Origin: Nocardioides pinisoli
GTDB lineage: Bacteria > Actinomycetota > Actinomycetes > Propionibacteriales > Nocardioidaceae
NCBI RefSeq assembly: GCF_024199985.1
Contig: NZ_JANARS010000005.1
Span: 1-64,000, forward strand
Reading direction: 5' to 3'
Length of the DNA stretch: 64,000 nucleotides
In this document: positions 45,429 to 55,877 of the stretch, in pieces
Position numbering within the stretch: the stretch's first letter is position 1
How the letters are laid out: every line of letters starts with the position of its first letter
Program-made: the position numbers and the translations under genes
The notes under the pieces: generated by a model
Databases searched by the model: none
The model's input: only the letters and a program-made list of their open reading frames with translations
Told to the model about the DNA's origin: nothing

Positions 45429-47015
45429 ATGCGGGCAGGACGGACGACGGTGGTCGGGGTGCTGGTGACGGTCCTGGTGCTGGTCATGGGGCTGGCGACC
45501 GGGTGCGGGGCCGCCGAGCGCGTCGGCAAGGACGGCGGGGGCGACGTCGGGGTCGCGATCGGCCTGCCGCGGGCCCAGGCGGACCGGGCGGCGACGGAGC
45601 CGCCGGAGCCCGAGCCCGCTCCCGAGCCCCGCGGCACCGAGGACTGGCGGGTGAGCCGGCCGTCATTCCGGGGCGAGGTCGCGGCCTACACCACGCAGTC
45701 GAGCGGCGTGCCGGGCACCCGGGTGGGGCTGAAGGTCTCCACGACCGAGGGCGGCTGGGAGGCGGCGGCGTTCCGGATCGGGTCCTACGAGGGCGGCACC
45801 GGCGCGTTCGTGTGGGAGTCCGGCTTCCGGCGCGGCCGCCGCCAGCCGGCGCCCCGCTGGGCGTCGTACGAGCGGCGCACGGTGGTCGCGCCCTGGGAGC
45901 GCGACCTCACGGTCGACACCTCGACGTGGGCGCCCGGCTTCTACGTCTTCCGGCTGCGCACCGACACCGGCTGGGAGACGCAGGTGCCCTACGTCGTCAC
46001 CTCGGAGTCGGCGAGGGGGACCGTCGCGCTGGTCGCGCCCGTCACCACCTGGCAGGCCTACAACGAATGGGGCGGCTACAGCCTCTACGCCGGCGCCAAC
46101 GGCGACACCCCGAGCCACGCCGTGAGCTTCGACCGGCCCTACAACGGGGCGACCGGGGCCAACGACTACCGCACCGCGGCCATCCCGGTCGTCGTGCGCG
46201 CCGAGCGGACCGGCGTCCCGCTGTCCTACTTCACCAACGTCGACCTCCACACCGACCCGTCCGCCCTCGACGGCGCCCGCGGCTACGTCTCGATGGGCCA
46301 CGACGAGTACTGGACCAACACCATGCGCGACGCGGTCCTCGGCGCCCGCGACGCCGGCACCAACCTGGCCTTCCTGGGCGCCAACACCATGTACTGGCGG
46401 ATCCGGCTCGAGCCGGGGGCCGACGGCCCCGCCCGGGTCGTCGTCGGCTACCGCCACTCCGCCCACCTCGACCCGCTCTACGCGCAGGGCTCGGTCGACG
46501 CCACGGCCCTGTTCCGCGAGCCGCCCGTGCCCCGACCCGAGCACGACCTGGTGGGCATGCAGTACGAGTGCTACCCGGTGGACACCGACTACGTCGTCGC
46601 CAGCCCGGACTGGTGGGGCTTCCGCGGCACGGGCGTGCGCCGCGGGACGCACGTCCACGGCCTCGTCGGACCGGAGGCCGACCGCGTCTACCCCGACGCC
46701 CGCCTGCCGCGGCCGCTGCAGGTGCTCAGCCACTCGCCGTACTCGTGCCGGGGCGTCACCACCACCACGCAGTCGGTCTACTACACGACCGGCTCCGGAG
46801 CCGGCGTCTTCGCCGCCGGCACGCTGCGCTGGGGCTGCGCGATCGTCGACCGGTGCGAGCGCCCCCTCGGCACGGCGACGCTGGAGTTCACCCGGACGGT
46901 GACCGACACCCTCGTCTCGGAGTTCGCCCGCGGCCCGGTCGGCAGGCGGCACCCGGCGCGGGACAACGTGGCGGACTTCGACCTCTCCCCCGTCAACACG
47001 GTCCCGGCGAGCTGA
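45429..47015 (+). CDS. lipoprotein with an N,N-dimethylformamidase beta-subunit-like domain
   Basis: A 528-residue exported lipoprotein. The signal peptide ends in lipobox LATGC (Cys26), then a Glu/Pro linker ([15 protein letters not shown]). The rest resembles the large subunit of N,N-dimethylformamidase: [67 protein letters not shown], and near the end [20 protein letters not shown]. DMFase itself is cytoplasmic, so this surface form may do something else; metal-binding Tyr/Glu residues cannot be confirmed by eye. GAGG lies upstream of the ATG. Two further exported proteins follow. Confidence 0.75.
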   Translation: MRAGRTTVVGVLVTVLVLVMGLATGCGAAERVGKDGGGDVGVAIGLPRAQADRAATEPPEPEPAPEPRGTEDWRVSRPSFRGEVAAYTTQSSGVPGTRVGLKVSTTEGGWEAAAFRIGSYEGGTGAFVWESGFRRGRRQPAPRWASYERRTVVAPWERDLTVDTSTWAPGFYVFRLRTDTGWETQVPYVVTSESARGTVALVAPVTTWQAYNEWGGYSLYAGANGDTPSHAVSFDRPYNGATGANDYRTAAIPVVVRAERTGVPLSYFTNVDLHTDPSALDGARGYVSMGHDEYWTNTMRDAVLGARDAGTNLAFLGANTMYWRIRLEPGADGPARVVVGYRHSAHLDPLYAQGSVDATALFREPPVPRPEHDLVGMQYECYPVDTDYVVASPDWWGFRGTGVRRGTHVHGLVGPEADRVYPDARLPRPLQVLSHSPYSCRGVTTTTQSVYYTTGSGAGVFAAGTLRWGCAIVDRCERPLGTATLEFTRTVTDTLVSEFARGPVGRRHPARDNVADFDLSPVNTVPAS

Positions 47016-47037
47016 GACACGGCAGGCTGCGTCGGCC

Positions 47038-47664
47038 ATGATGAGCGGCATGGGCCACACGTGTCGCGTCGGGTGGACCGCGCGCGTCGGCGTCGCGGTC
47101 GCGGTGGCGGCGCTCGTCGCCGGGTGCTCGACGGGCGACCGGCCCGACGACGACCGCACGCCGTCGGCCGAGTCCGCCGCGCTGCGGGTGCAGACGGTCA
47201 CCGGGGCCGAGCGCCTCGACGAGGCGACCCGCACCGAGATCGAGCAGGCCGTCGGTGACGTCCTCTCCGACTACGTGGTGGAGGCGTTCCTCGGGGACTT
47301 CCCGCGACAGGAGTTCGTCCGGGCCTTCGAGTCCTTCACCAGCGTGGCCGCGCGCAAGGCCACCCGCGACATCGACCTGCTCACCGCGGCGACGGTGCGC
47401 GACGCCACTGCCGTGCGCGCGACCGAGCTCGACGCCAGGCTCTCGTTCCTCGACCGGGCCGGCGTGGTGCACGGCGGGACCGCCGCGGTCCACTTCACCT
47501 TCGAGGCCACGATGGAGGACGGCTCGACGCGTCCATTGGCGCTCGACGGACGCTTCCTGCTCGAGGCCGTCGCCGAGGACGAGTGGTCGATCTTCGGCTA
47601 CGACGTCACCTTCGACGACGGCGACCAGTCGCCCGCCGAGGCCGAGTCGGGGAGCGCGTCATGA
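47038..47664 (+). CDS. hypothetical lipoprotein
   Basis: A 208-residue exported protein. The signal peptide ends in lipobox ALVAGC (Cys30), then a DRPDDDRTP linker. The mature part has an N-terminal helical half (EATRTEIEQAVGDVLSDYVV, then FVRAFESFTSVAARKATRDI) and a beta-rich end (AAVHFTFEATMEDGS, EWSIFGYDVTFDD). I do not recognise the family; the shape recalls SnoaL/Mce-associated folds. The first of several ATGs is used; MGHTCRVGW would be a shorter option. It overlaps the LCP gene by 4 bp, which suggests a shared role at the cell surface. Confidence 0.6.
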   Translation: MMSGMGHTCRVGWTARVGVAVAVAALVAGCSTGDRPDDDRTPSAESAALRVQTVTGAERLDEATRTEIEQAVGDVLSDYVVEAFLGDFPRQEFVRAFESFTSVAARKATRDIDLLTAATVRDATAVRATELDARLSFLDRAGVVHGGTAAVHFTFEATMEDGSTRPLALDGRFLLEAVAEDEWSIFGYDVTFDDGDQSPAEAESGSAS

Positions 47665-48569
47665 GGTGGCTCCGACGCACGACCGCCCGCCTGGCGCTCC
47701 TCGCCGGCGTCGTGCTCGCCGTGCCGTCCGGCTCCGTGCACCCGACGACCATCAGCCTGACGACGATCGGCACCGCCAAGGCGGTCGACGCGGGCGACGG
47801 CGTCGTCTGGGTCCTCGCCCTCGGCTCCGAGGCCGCCGGGGACGACGTGACGGCGGGCCTGACGGACGCGATCCAGCTCGTCGGGGTGAACCTCGACACC
47901 GGCCGGGCCGTCGCCATCGGCCTCCCCCGTGACCTCTACGTCGAGCTGAGCGACGGCCGGGCCCGCCTCAACACCGCCCTGCGCGACGAAGGGCCCGAGG
48001 GGGTCGCGCGCGAGGTCGACGACCTGCTCGGGATCGTGCCCGACGTCGTGCTGGTGACCGGGTTCGAGGGGTTCTTGTCGATGATGGGCGCCGTCGGCGA
48101 CGTCCGCGTCGACTCGCCGCTGGCCTTCACCACCGAGGACGGCGACGTGCGGGTCCGCCGGGGACGCAACACCTTCGGGGCCGACGAGGCGCTCTCCTAC
48201 GCCCGCACCCGCGACACGCTCCCGGGTGGCAGCGACTTCGAGCGCGTGGCCAACCACCAGCGGCTGCTCCTGGCGACGCTCGAGCGGCTGCGGGACGCCG
48301 AGGACCAGGAGGGCTTCATGGAGGAGGTCGCGCTCGCCGCGCTCGGCGGCCTGCAGACCGACATGTCGCCCACGGAGGTCTACCGGCTCGTCCAGGCGCT
48401 GACCACGGTCGACCCGGCTCGCACCGACGGCTGCATCATCACCGGCACGTTCGGCACCGAGGACGGCGCGTCCGTCGTCTACCCCGACGTCGCCCAGGCG
48501 CGTGCCGTCGGCGACGACGCCCGGACCGACGCACGGCTCCAGGGCGGCTGTCGCGACGGGTCGGGCTGA
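47661..48569 (+). CDS. LCP-family (LytR-CpsA-Psr) protein
   Basis: A 302-residue exported protein with an N-terminal signal/anchor (LALLAGVVLAVPSGSV). The LCP core has TDAIQLVGVNLDTGRAVAIG, LPRDLYVEL with the phosphate-binding Arg, and ALSYARTRDTLPGGSDFERV followed by NHQRLLLATLERL. LCP proteins transfer polymers from polyprenyl carriers to peptidoglycan. It overlaps the preceding lipoprotein gene by 4 bp. The DAI loop and PRD motif look intact, but the N-terminal part is shorter than in typical LCPs, so activity is plausible rather than shown. Confidence 0.8.
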   Translation: MRWLRRTTARLALLAGVVLAVPSGSVHPTTISLTTIGTAKAVDAGDGVVWVLALGSEAAGDDVTAGLTDAIQLVGVNLDTGRAVAIGLPRDLYVELSDGRARLNTALRDEGPEGVAREVDDLLGIVPDVVLVTGFEGFLSMMGAVGDVRVDSPLAFTTEDGDVRVRRGRNTFGADEALSYARTRDTLPGGSDFERVANHQRLLLATLERLRDAEDQEGFMEEVALAALGGLQTDMSPTEVYRLVQALTTVDPARTDGCIITGTFGTEDGASVVYPDVAQARAVGDDARTDARLQGGCRDGSG

Positions 48570-48588
48570 CCTACCCCCCCGGCGCCGC

Positions 48589-49233
48589 TCAGCCCATCCC
48601 GGCCTCGCGCGCCTTCACGATCGCCTGCGCCCGGTGGGCCACCTGCAGCTTGGTGAAGATGTTGCTGGCGTGGTTGCGCACGGTCTTGATCGACAGGCCC
48701 AGCTGGCGGGCGATCTCGCCGTTCTCCTTGCCCTCGGCGATGAGCCCCAGCACCACGCGCTCCCGCTCGGTGAGGTCGGGGAACGCGTCGGCGACCGGCC
48801 GGCTGCGGGCGCCCGCGAAGTAGGCCATCACGCGGTCAGCGATGCCGGGCCCGAAGATCACCTCGCCGGCGCCCACCGCCTGCACCGCCCGGGTGATCTC
48901 GCCGCGGCGCGCGCCCTTGAGGAGGTAGCCGCGTGCCCCGGCGCGCACGGCCGCGAACACCGACTCCTCGTCCTCCATCATCGTGAGCACGAGCACCCCG
49001 ATGTGGGGCGACGAGGCGACGATCTGCGCCGTCGCGTCGACGCCGTTGACCCGCGGCATGTGCAGGTCCATCAGCACCACGTCGGGCTGGAGGTCGAGGG
49101 CCAGGGCGATCGCCATGGCGCCGTCGGAGGCCGTCCCGACCACCTCCACGTCGGGCGTGGCGGCCAGCAACGCCTCCAACCCGCGCCGGAACTCCTCGTG
49201 GTCGTCGGCGATCAGGACCCGGTAGCCGTCCAT
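48589..49233 (-). CDS. NarL/FixJ-family response regulator
   Basis: A 214-residue regulator with a receiver domain (YRVLIADDHEEFRRGLEALL; phospho-acceptor Asp56 in VVLMDLHMPRVNG) and a LuxR HTH (LTERERVVLGLIAEGKENGE, then LSIKTVRNHASNIFTKLQV). It follows the PDZ-containing histidine kinase on the same strand after 37 bp and is its likely partner. It converges with the LCP gene, 19 bp apart. A Ser/Arg/Pro-rich linker (FAGARSRPVADAFP) joins the domains. Confidence 0.92.
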   Translation of the reverse strand: MDGYRVLIADDHEEFRRGLEALLAATPDVEVVGTASDGAMAIALALDLQPDVVLMDLHMPRVNGVDATAQIVASSPHIGVLVLTMMEDEESVFAAVRAGARGYLLKGARRGEITRAVQAVGAGEVIFGPGIADRVMAYFAGARSRPVADAFPDLTERERVVLGLIAEGKENGEIARQLGLSIKTVRNHASNIFTKLQVAHRAQAIVKAREAGMG

Positions 49234-49270
49234 CGCTCCTCCTTGCTCGCGCGGGGACTCGTCGTCCCCG

Positions 49271-51511
49271 TCATCCCTGGTCGAGCGGCAGCCGGACCCG
49301 GACCACGGTGCCGCCGCCGGGGCGGTCCCCCGCCTCGAAGGTGCCGCCGAGCTCCTCGGCCCGCTCCCGCATCGAGGACAGGCCTACACCCGGACGGCGG
49401 TCCTCAGCCAGCCCCGCACCCGTGTCGGACACCTCGATGCGGAGGTCCCCGTCGTCCCGCGAGAGGCGTACGACGCACCGGTCGGCGCCGCTGTGCCGCT
49501 GTGCGTTGGTCACCGCCTCGACGACGATGCGGTAGGCCGCGACCTCCACCGCCGCCGTGAGCGGCTCGATGTCGTCGTCGGCCTCCACCGTCCACGGCAC
49601 CGTGCCCGTCCCGCTGCCGTGCTCCGCCGCCCGGTGGCGCAGCGCCGAGACCAGGCCCAGCTGGTCGAGCGCAGGAGGACGCAGGCCCTCCACCAGCCGG
49701 CGTACCTCGCCGATGCCCTCGCGGGCCTGGTCGGCGAGCCGCCCGACGAGGTCGGCCGCCTGACCGGGGTCGTCCTCGATCAGGTCGGTGGCCGTCTCGA
49801 GGCGCATCGCGAGCGAGGCGAGCGAGGGCCCGAGCCCGTCGTGCAGGTCGCGCCTGAGCCGGCGACGCTCCTCCTCCCGGGCGGCGACGAGCCGCTGGCG
49901 GGACACCTGCAGCTCGCGGTTGGCCGTGACCGCCTGCACGAGGGCGCCCACCTGGGTCCCCACGTCCTCGAGCAGCCTCCGGTCGCCGGGGCCGAAGGGG
50001 TCGTGACCGGCATCGACCTCCAGCCGTAGGTGACCCACGGTCGTGCCGCCGACGGACAGGTCGACGGTCGCGGGCGTGCCGGCCGGGGTGCCGATGGCGG
50101 CGGCGACCGGGCCCGAGGTCGGCGTGGCGAGGACGTCGACGGCCGCGAAGGACAGGTGGAGGCGGCGCGCGAGCAGCTCGAGGGCCTCACGCAGGGCGTC
50201 CTCGGGCGCGGTCAGCGCGTCGAGCCGGCGCAGGTCGGAGACCACCCGGTGCGGGAACTCCCGGTCGCCGTAGACCATCCGGCGCACGGTGCGCTGCACC
50301 GCGACGGCCGCCGGAAGCAGGAGCAGCGCCAGCAGGCCGCCGGCCAGCATCGAGCCGACGGAGATGTCCGCTGCGGCGTCGACGGCGCGCACCATGCCGA
50401 CGAAGGCGGCGCCGATGACGAGCAGCACGAGCGCCTGGACGAGCCCGCGCCGGACCCTCGGCTCGATCTCGCCGAGGTGGTAGTGCCCGGTGGCGGCCGC
50501 GACGCAGGCCAGGGCGAGCCCTCCGCCCAGCAGGACGAGGAGGTCCTCGCGCACCAACGGCTCGCCGGTCAGCAGGGCGGGCACCGGACCGAGGACCAGC
50601 CACGCGGCGACCCCGGCGCCGACGCCGAGGAGCGCGAGCCGGGTCGCGAGGACGTCGGTCCGGTGTCGTGCCCCCGTGTAGGCGAGGGTCGCGACCACGA
50701 GCAGGGCCGGGACAGCGGCCCAGAGGGCGGGCGCCCAGACGGTCGCCGCGAGCGACAGGCGCTCGAGGGCCGGGTCGGCGCCGCCGAGGCGCACCGCCAG
50801 CCAGACGGCATAGCCGAGCAGGGGCGCCGCGAGCAGCACGAGCATCACCCACCGGCCACCGGCACCCAGTCGCGTCAGGAGCGCCACCGAGAGCAGGAGC
50901 GCCACCAGCCCGAGCGCGGCCATCGCCTCCCCGACCACCTGGGGCCAGACGCCACGGGCGCCGGCGAGGTCGATGACGCCCAGCCCCAGCGGGGTCGAGG
51001 TGATCGCGGCCGGCAGCAGCGCGACCGCCGCCAGGAACGCCCGGGCGGAGGCGGCCGCCGGCCGGGCCCAGAAGACCAGCGACCCCAGCACGAGCAGCAG
51101 GCCGGGCAGGAGCACCACGTGCGGGGCGCTCTCCACGGCCGCGGCGAGCGGGTAGCGGTGCAGCGTGACGTCGACCTGCTGGATCAGGTCGAGGCCGGCA
51201 CCGCTGCGGCGTACCTCGTAGCGGACGACGTCGCCCACCTCGCGTCGTACGCCGCCCCCGTCGCCGTCGCCGAACCAGTCGGCCGGCGGCCGTCCGTCGA
51301 CGGCCTGCACCTCGTCGCCCGGCCGGAGCGGGGTGTCCCCGTAGGTCGTCGCGACGCGGACGGTGTCGTCCCAGCGCGCGCCCGCCGACGGCAGGAGCCT
51401 CGAGGAGAGGCTGGTGCCGTCGGACGGCCCGGCCAGCAGCGCGAGGACGGTCCAGCAGACCGGCACCGCCCAGGCCACTGCGAGCACGAGCAGCCTGCTG
51501 GTGCGCGCCAT
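49271..51511 (-). CDS. membrane histidine kinase with a PDZ-like extracytoplasmic domain
   Basis: A 746-residue sensor kinase. After a first membrane helix (LLVLAVAWAVPVCWTVLALL), residues about 45-110 form a PDZ-like module (GDTPLRPGDEVQAVDGRPPA), followed by a run of about eight membrane helices (115-400). A GAF-like linker comes next, then HisKA_3 with His557 in RRRLRRDLHDGLGPSL and a HATPase domain (VVEAVTNAQRHSGADRC, SDTGAGLAEDRRPGVGLSSM). The PDZ-like segment may bind misfolded or processed peptides at the cell surface. The ATG of MARTSRLLVL is preferred over an in-frame start 44 codons upstream. Confidence 0.85.
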   Translation of the reverse strand: MARTSRLLVLAVAWAVPVCWTVLALLAGPSDGTSLSSRLLPSAGARWDDTVRVATTYGDTPLRPGDEVQAVDGRPPADWFGDGDGGGVRREVGDVVRYEVRRSGAGLDLIQQVDVTLHRYPLAAAVESAPHVVLLPGLLLVLGSLVFWARPAAASARAFLAAVALLPAAITSTPLGLGVIDLAGARGVWPQVVGEAMAALGLVALLLSVALLTRLGAGGRWVMLVLLAAPLLGYAVWLAVRLGGADPALERLSLAATVWAPALWAAVPALLVVATLAYTGARHRTDVLATRLALLGVGAGVAAWLVLGPVPALLTGEPLVREDLLVLLGGGLALACVAAATGHYHLGEIEPRVRRGLVQALVLLVIGAAFVGMVRAVDAAADISVGSMLAGGLLALLLLPAAVAVQRTVRRMVYGDREFPHRVVSDLRRLDALTAPEDALREALELLARRLHLSFAAVDVLATPTSGPVAAAIGTPAGTPATVDLSVGGTTVGHLRLEVDAGHDPFGPGDRRLLEDVGTQVGALVQAVTANRELQVSRQRLVAAREEERRRLRRDLHDGLGPSLASLAMRLETATDLIEDDPGQAADLVGRLADQAREGIGEVRRLVEGLRPPALDQLGLVSALRHRAAEHGSGTGTVPWTVEADDDIEPLTAAVEVAAYRIVVEAVTNAQRHSGADRCVVRLSRDDGDLRIEVSDTGAGLAEDRRPGVGLSSMRERAEELGGTFEAGDRPGGGTVVRVRLPLDQG

Positions 51512-51569
51512 GGAGGCATCGTGCCCCCGTGCGAGGCCGCGGGGGAAGCAGACGCGCTGGGTCGGGCGC

Positions 51570-52814
51570 TCAGCAGCTGGAGCGCTTCTCGGCCGCCTTG
51601 CAGGTGTCGTTGCCGCCGCGGCCGCGGGCGATGTCGAAGCCACGTCCGCCGTCGAGGCGGTCGGGCTGCCGGGAGCCGGTCATCACGTCGGCCCCGCCGC
51701 GGCCGTAGATCAGCGCGCGGTAGTCGGGGTGGGCGGTGATGACCTCGGAGTCGTTGCTGCCCTTGAAGATCGACAGCGTCCGGGCCGGCAGCACGACGTC
51801 GCTGAAGCCGTTGATCTTCCCCTCGATGGTGAAGGGGAGGTCGCGGACCGTGGTCCTCCCCGTTTGGTCGATGCGCAGGGTGGGCTTGATCGCCGGGTTG
51901 GAGTTGGGCAGCAGCCGGAGCTTGTCCTGGCCGCCGTGGCCGCGAGCCGAGAAGCCGGACTCGGCGGGGATGGGGAAGGTCACGGTGTCGACGCCGCTGC
52001 CGCCGCGGAGCTCTTGGTGGAGCTCGGAGGTCGAGGTGAGCACGTCGGCGCCGCTGCCCCCGACGAAGGTGTCGGAGCCGAGGGTCCCGGACAGGGCGTC
52101 GTCGCCCGCGTCACCGTAGAGCCGGTCGTTGCCGACGGCGCCCGAGGCATCGGCGACCACCGTGTCGTCGCCACCCCGTCCGAAGACGGTGTCGTCGCCG
52201 CCGCGCGCGGCGACGACGTCGGCGGAGTTGGTGCCCTTGACCGTGTCGCCGAAGGGTGACCCGACCAGACGGATGCCGCCGTTGAAGCCGGTGACGGTGT
52301 CGTTGCCGTCGGCGGCGATCGGGACGGTCGCGGCAGCGCCGAAGTCGACCACGACCGGGGCGACCGCGTTGACGTAGGTGACGCCGTCGAGCAGGACCGC
52401 GGTGCCCTCGCTGGCGGGGCGCGCGTCGAAGCCCAGGTCGATGGTGTCGTCGCCGGCGCCACCCGAGAGGGTGTCGCCCTTCTTGACGACCCGGCCGAAC
52501 TGGTCGAGCCGCACCAGGTCGGTCTCGCCGTAGAGGCGGTCGTCGCCCTCACCACCGAGGATCGTGTCGGCGCCGTCACCGCCGCAGATGACGTCGTTGC
52601 CGCCGAGACCGCGGATGGTGTCGTTGCCGCCACGAGCGACCACCACGTCGCGCCGCGGCGTGCCCGTGAGGGCGTTGGCGCGGTCGTCGCCCACGATGGT
52701 GGCCCTCAGCCCGGCGCAGCTCGGAGCGGCGTGGGCGGTCGGTGCGACCGCGAGGGGTGCCGCGAGACCGGCCGTCGCGACGACGGCGGGCACGAGGTGA
52801 CGGACGAGGCGCAT
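51570..52814 (-). CDS. secreted RTX-like (hemolysin-type) calcium-binding repeat protein
   Basis: A 414-residue exported protein. The signal peptide ends AVAPTAHAAPSC. The mature part is a beta-roll of RTX nonapeptides: GGNDTIRGLGGNDVICGGDG, GGEGDDRLYGETD, GGAGDDTIDLG, RGGDDTVFGRGGDDTVV, GDAGDDALSG, and at the end GRGGADVMTGSRQPDRLDGG. These bind Ca2+ and fold outside the cell. No enzymatic domain is visible. Cys residues near both ends (PSC..., NDTCKAAEKRSSC) may form a closing disulfide. It lies 53 bp after ligA on the same strand, with no clear link to it. Confidence 0.88.
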   Translation of the reverse strand: MRLVRHLVPAVVATAGLAAPLAVAPTAHAAPSCAGLRATIVGDDRANALTGTPRRDVVVARGGNDTIRGLGGNDVICGGDGADTILGGEGDDRLYGETDLVRLDQFGRVVKKGDTLSGGAGDDTIDLGFDARPASEGTAVLLDGVTYVNAVAPVVVDFGAAATVPIAADGNDTVTGFNGGIRLVGSPFGDTVKGTNSADVVAARGGDDTVFGRGGDDTVVADASGAVGNDRLYGDAGDDALSGTLGSDTFVGGSGADVLTSTSELHQELRGGSGVDTVTFPIPAESGFSARGHGGQDKLRLLPNSNPAIKPTLRIDQTGRTTVRDLPFTIEGKINGFSDVVLPARTLSIFKGSNDSEVITAHPDYRALIYGRGGADVMTGSRQPDRLDGGRGFDIARGRGGNDTCKAAEKRSSC

Positions 52815-52867
52815 GCTGACTCCCGGGATCGGTTCGTTCCCGGTCTTGTGACCCGTGACGGCCCGTC

Positions 52868-55075
<2,208 letters not shown>

Positions 55076-55079
55076 TCAT

Positions 55080-55109
55080 TTGTTCCATCGGAATGGATCC
55101 GCCTAGCCT
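55080..55109 (+). promoter_or_regulatory. candidate promoter for the tetR-efflux genes
   Basis: TTGTTC at 55080-55085 and TAGCCT at 55104-55109 are 18 nt apart, giving a start near 55117 and an ~75-nt leader before tetR. Confidence 0.4.
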
Positions 55110-55124
55110 GACGTTGGCGGATAC

Positions 55125-55140
55125 GAAACCGTTCCGTTTC
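55125..55140. promoter_or_regulatory. candidate TetR operator
   Basis: GAAAC-6 nt-GTTTC inverted repeat just downstream of the predicted transcription start. Its placement fits autorepression by the adjacent TetR protein; the short arms leave it tentative. Confidence 0.4.
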
Positions 55141-55167
55141 ATCGTCTTCCAGTTCATCGTCTTCCAG
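55138..55167 (+). repeat. 15-bp tandem duplication in the tetR leader
   Basis: TTCATCGTCTTCCAG occurs twice in exact tandem (55138-55152 and 55153-55167) between the operator and the RBS. Confidence 0.85.
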
Positions 55168-55192
55168 CACCACCCTGAACCGAGGAGCAGTC

Positions 55193-55801
55193 GTGACCCC
55201 GACCGAGACCGGCACCCGACCACGCGTGGCGGGCGAGCGCGAGCTCGAGATCCTCGACGCGACCCTCGAGGTGCTTGCCGACGTCGGCTACGACCTGCTC
55301 ACCATGGACGCCGTGGCCATCCGGGCGAAGGCGTCCAAGGCCACGCTCTACCGACGGTGGCGCGGCAAGCCCGAGCTCGTCGTCGCCGCGGTCACCCAGC
55401 ACCACACCACGGCAACGACGGCGCCCGACACGGGCACCCTGCGAGGCGATCTCCTCGCGGCCTACTGCGGCAGCGGAGGCATCAGCGACCCCCGGGCCCA
55501 AGCGGTCCTCGCCGCCGTCGTCACCGCGATGGGCCGCGACCCGGAGTTCGCCGAGATCTACCGCCGCGACTTCATCGGCCCCAAGATCGCCGCGTCACGG
55601 GGGATCTACGAGCGTGCCCGCGAGCGCGGGGAGGTCCACCCCGACGCGGACCTCACGATCCTCGGCCCCTCGCTCGCCGGCATCGTGCTGCACCGGGCCT
55701 TCCTCCTCGGCGAAGCCGTCACGCCCGACCTCGTGGGCCGGGTGCTCGACGAGGTGATCCTCCCGGCCGCGCTCCACGGCCCGGCGCGCCCCACCGACTG
55801 A
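55193..55801 (+). CDS. TetR/AcrR-family transcriptional regulator
   Basis: A 202-residue regulator. The N-terminal HTH has ERELEILDATLEVLADVGYD, LTMDAVAIRAKASKATLYRR and RWRGKPELV. The ligand domain includes a TetR_C-type middle (QAVLAAVVTAMGRDPEFAEI, then RRDFIGPKIAASRGIYERAR). The GTG start has GAGGAG 5 nt upstream. The MFS efflux gene follows after 76 bp on the same strand, so it probably controls that pump and senses its substrate. Confidence 0.9.
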   Translation: MTPTETGTRPRVAGERELEILDATLEVLADVGYDLLTMDAVAIRAKASKATLYRRWRGKPELVVAAVTQHHTTATTAPDTGTLRGDLLAAYCGSGGISDPRAQAVLAAVVTAMGRDPEFAEIYRRDFIGPKIAASRGIYERARERGEVHPDADLTILGPSLAGIVLHRAFLLGEAVTPDLVGRVLDEVILPAALHGPARPTD

Positions 55802-55877
55802 TCGACCACCACGTCCGGCGCCGCTGTCGGACCCCTCTGCTCCACTCGACCCGCACGACCATCCCGAAGGACGTCCC

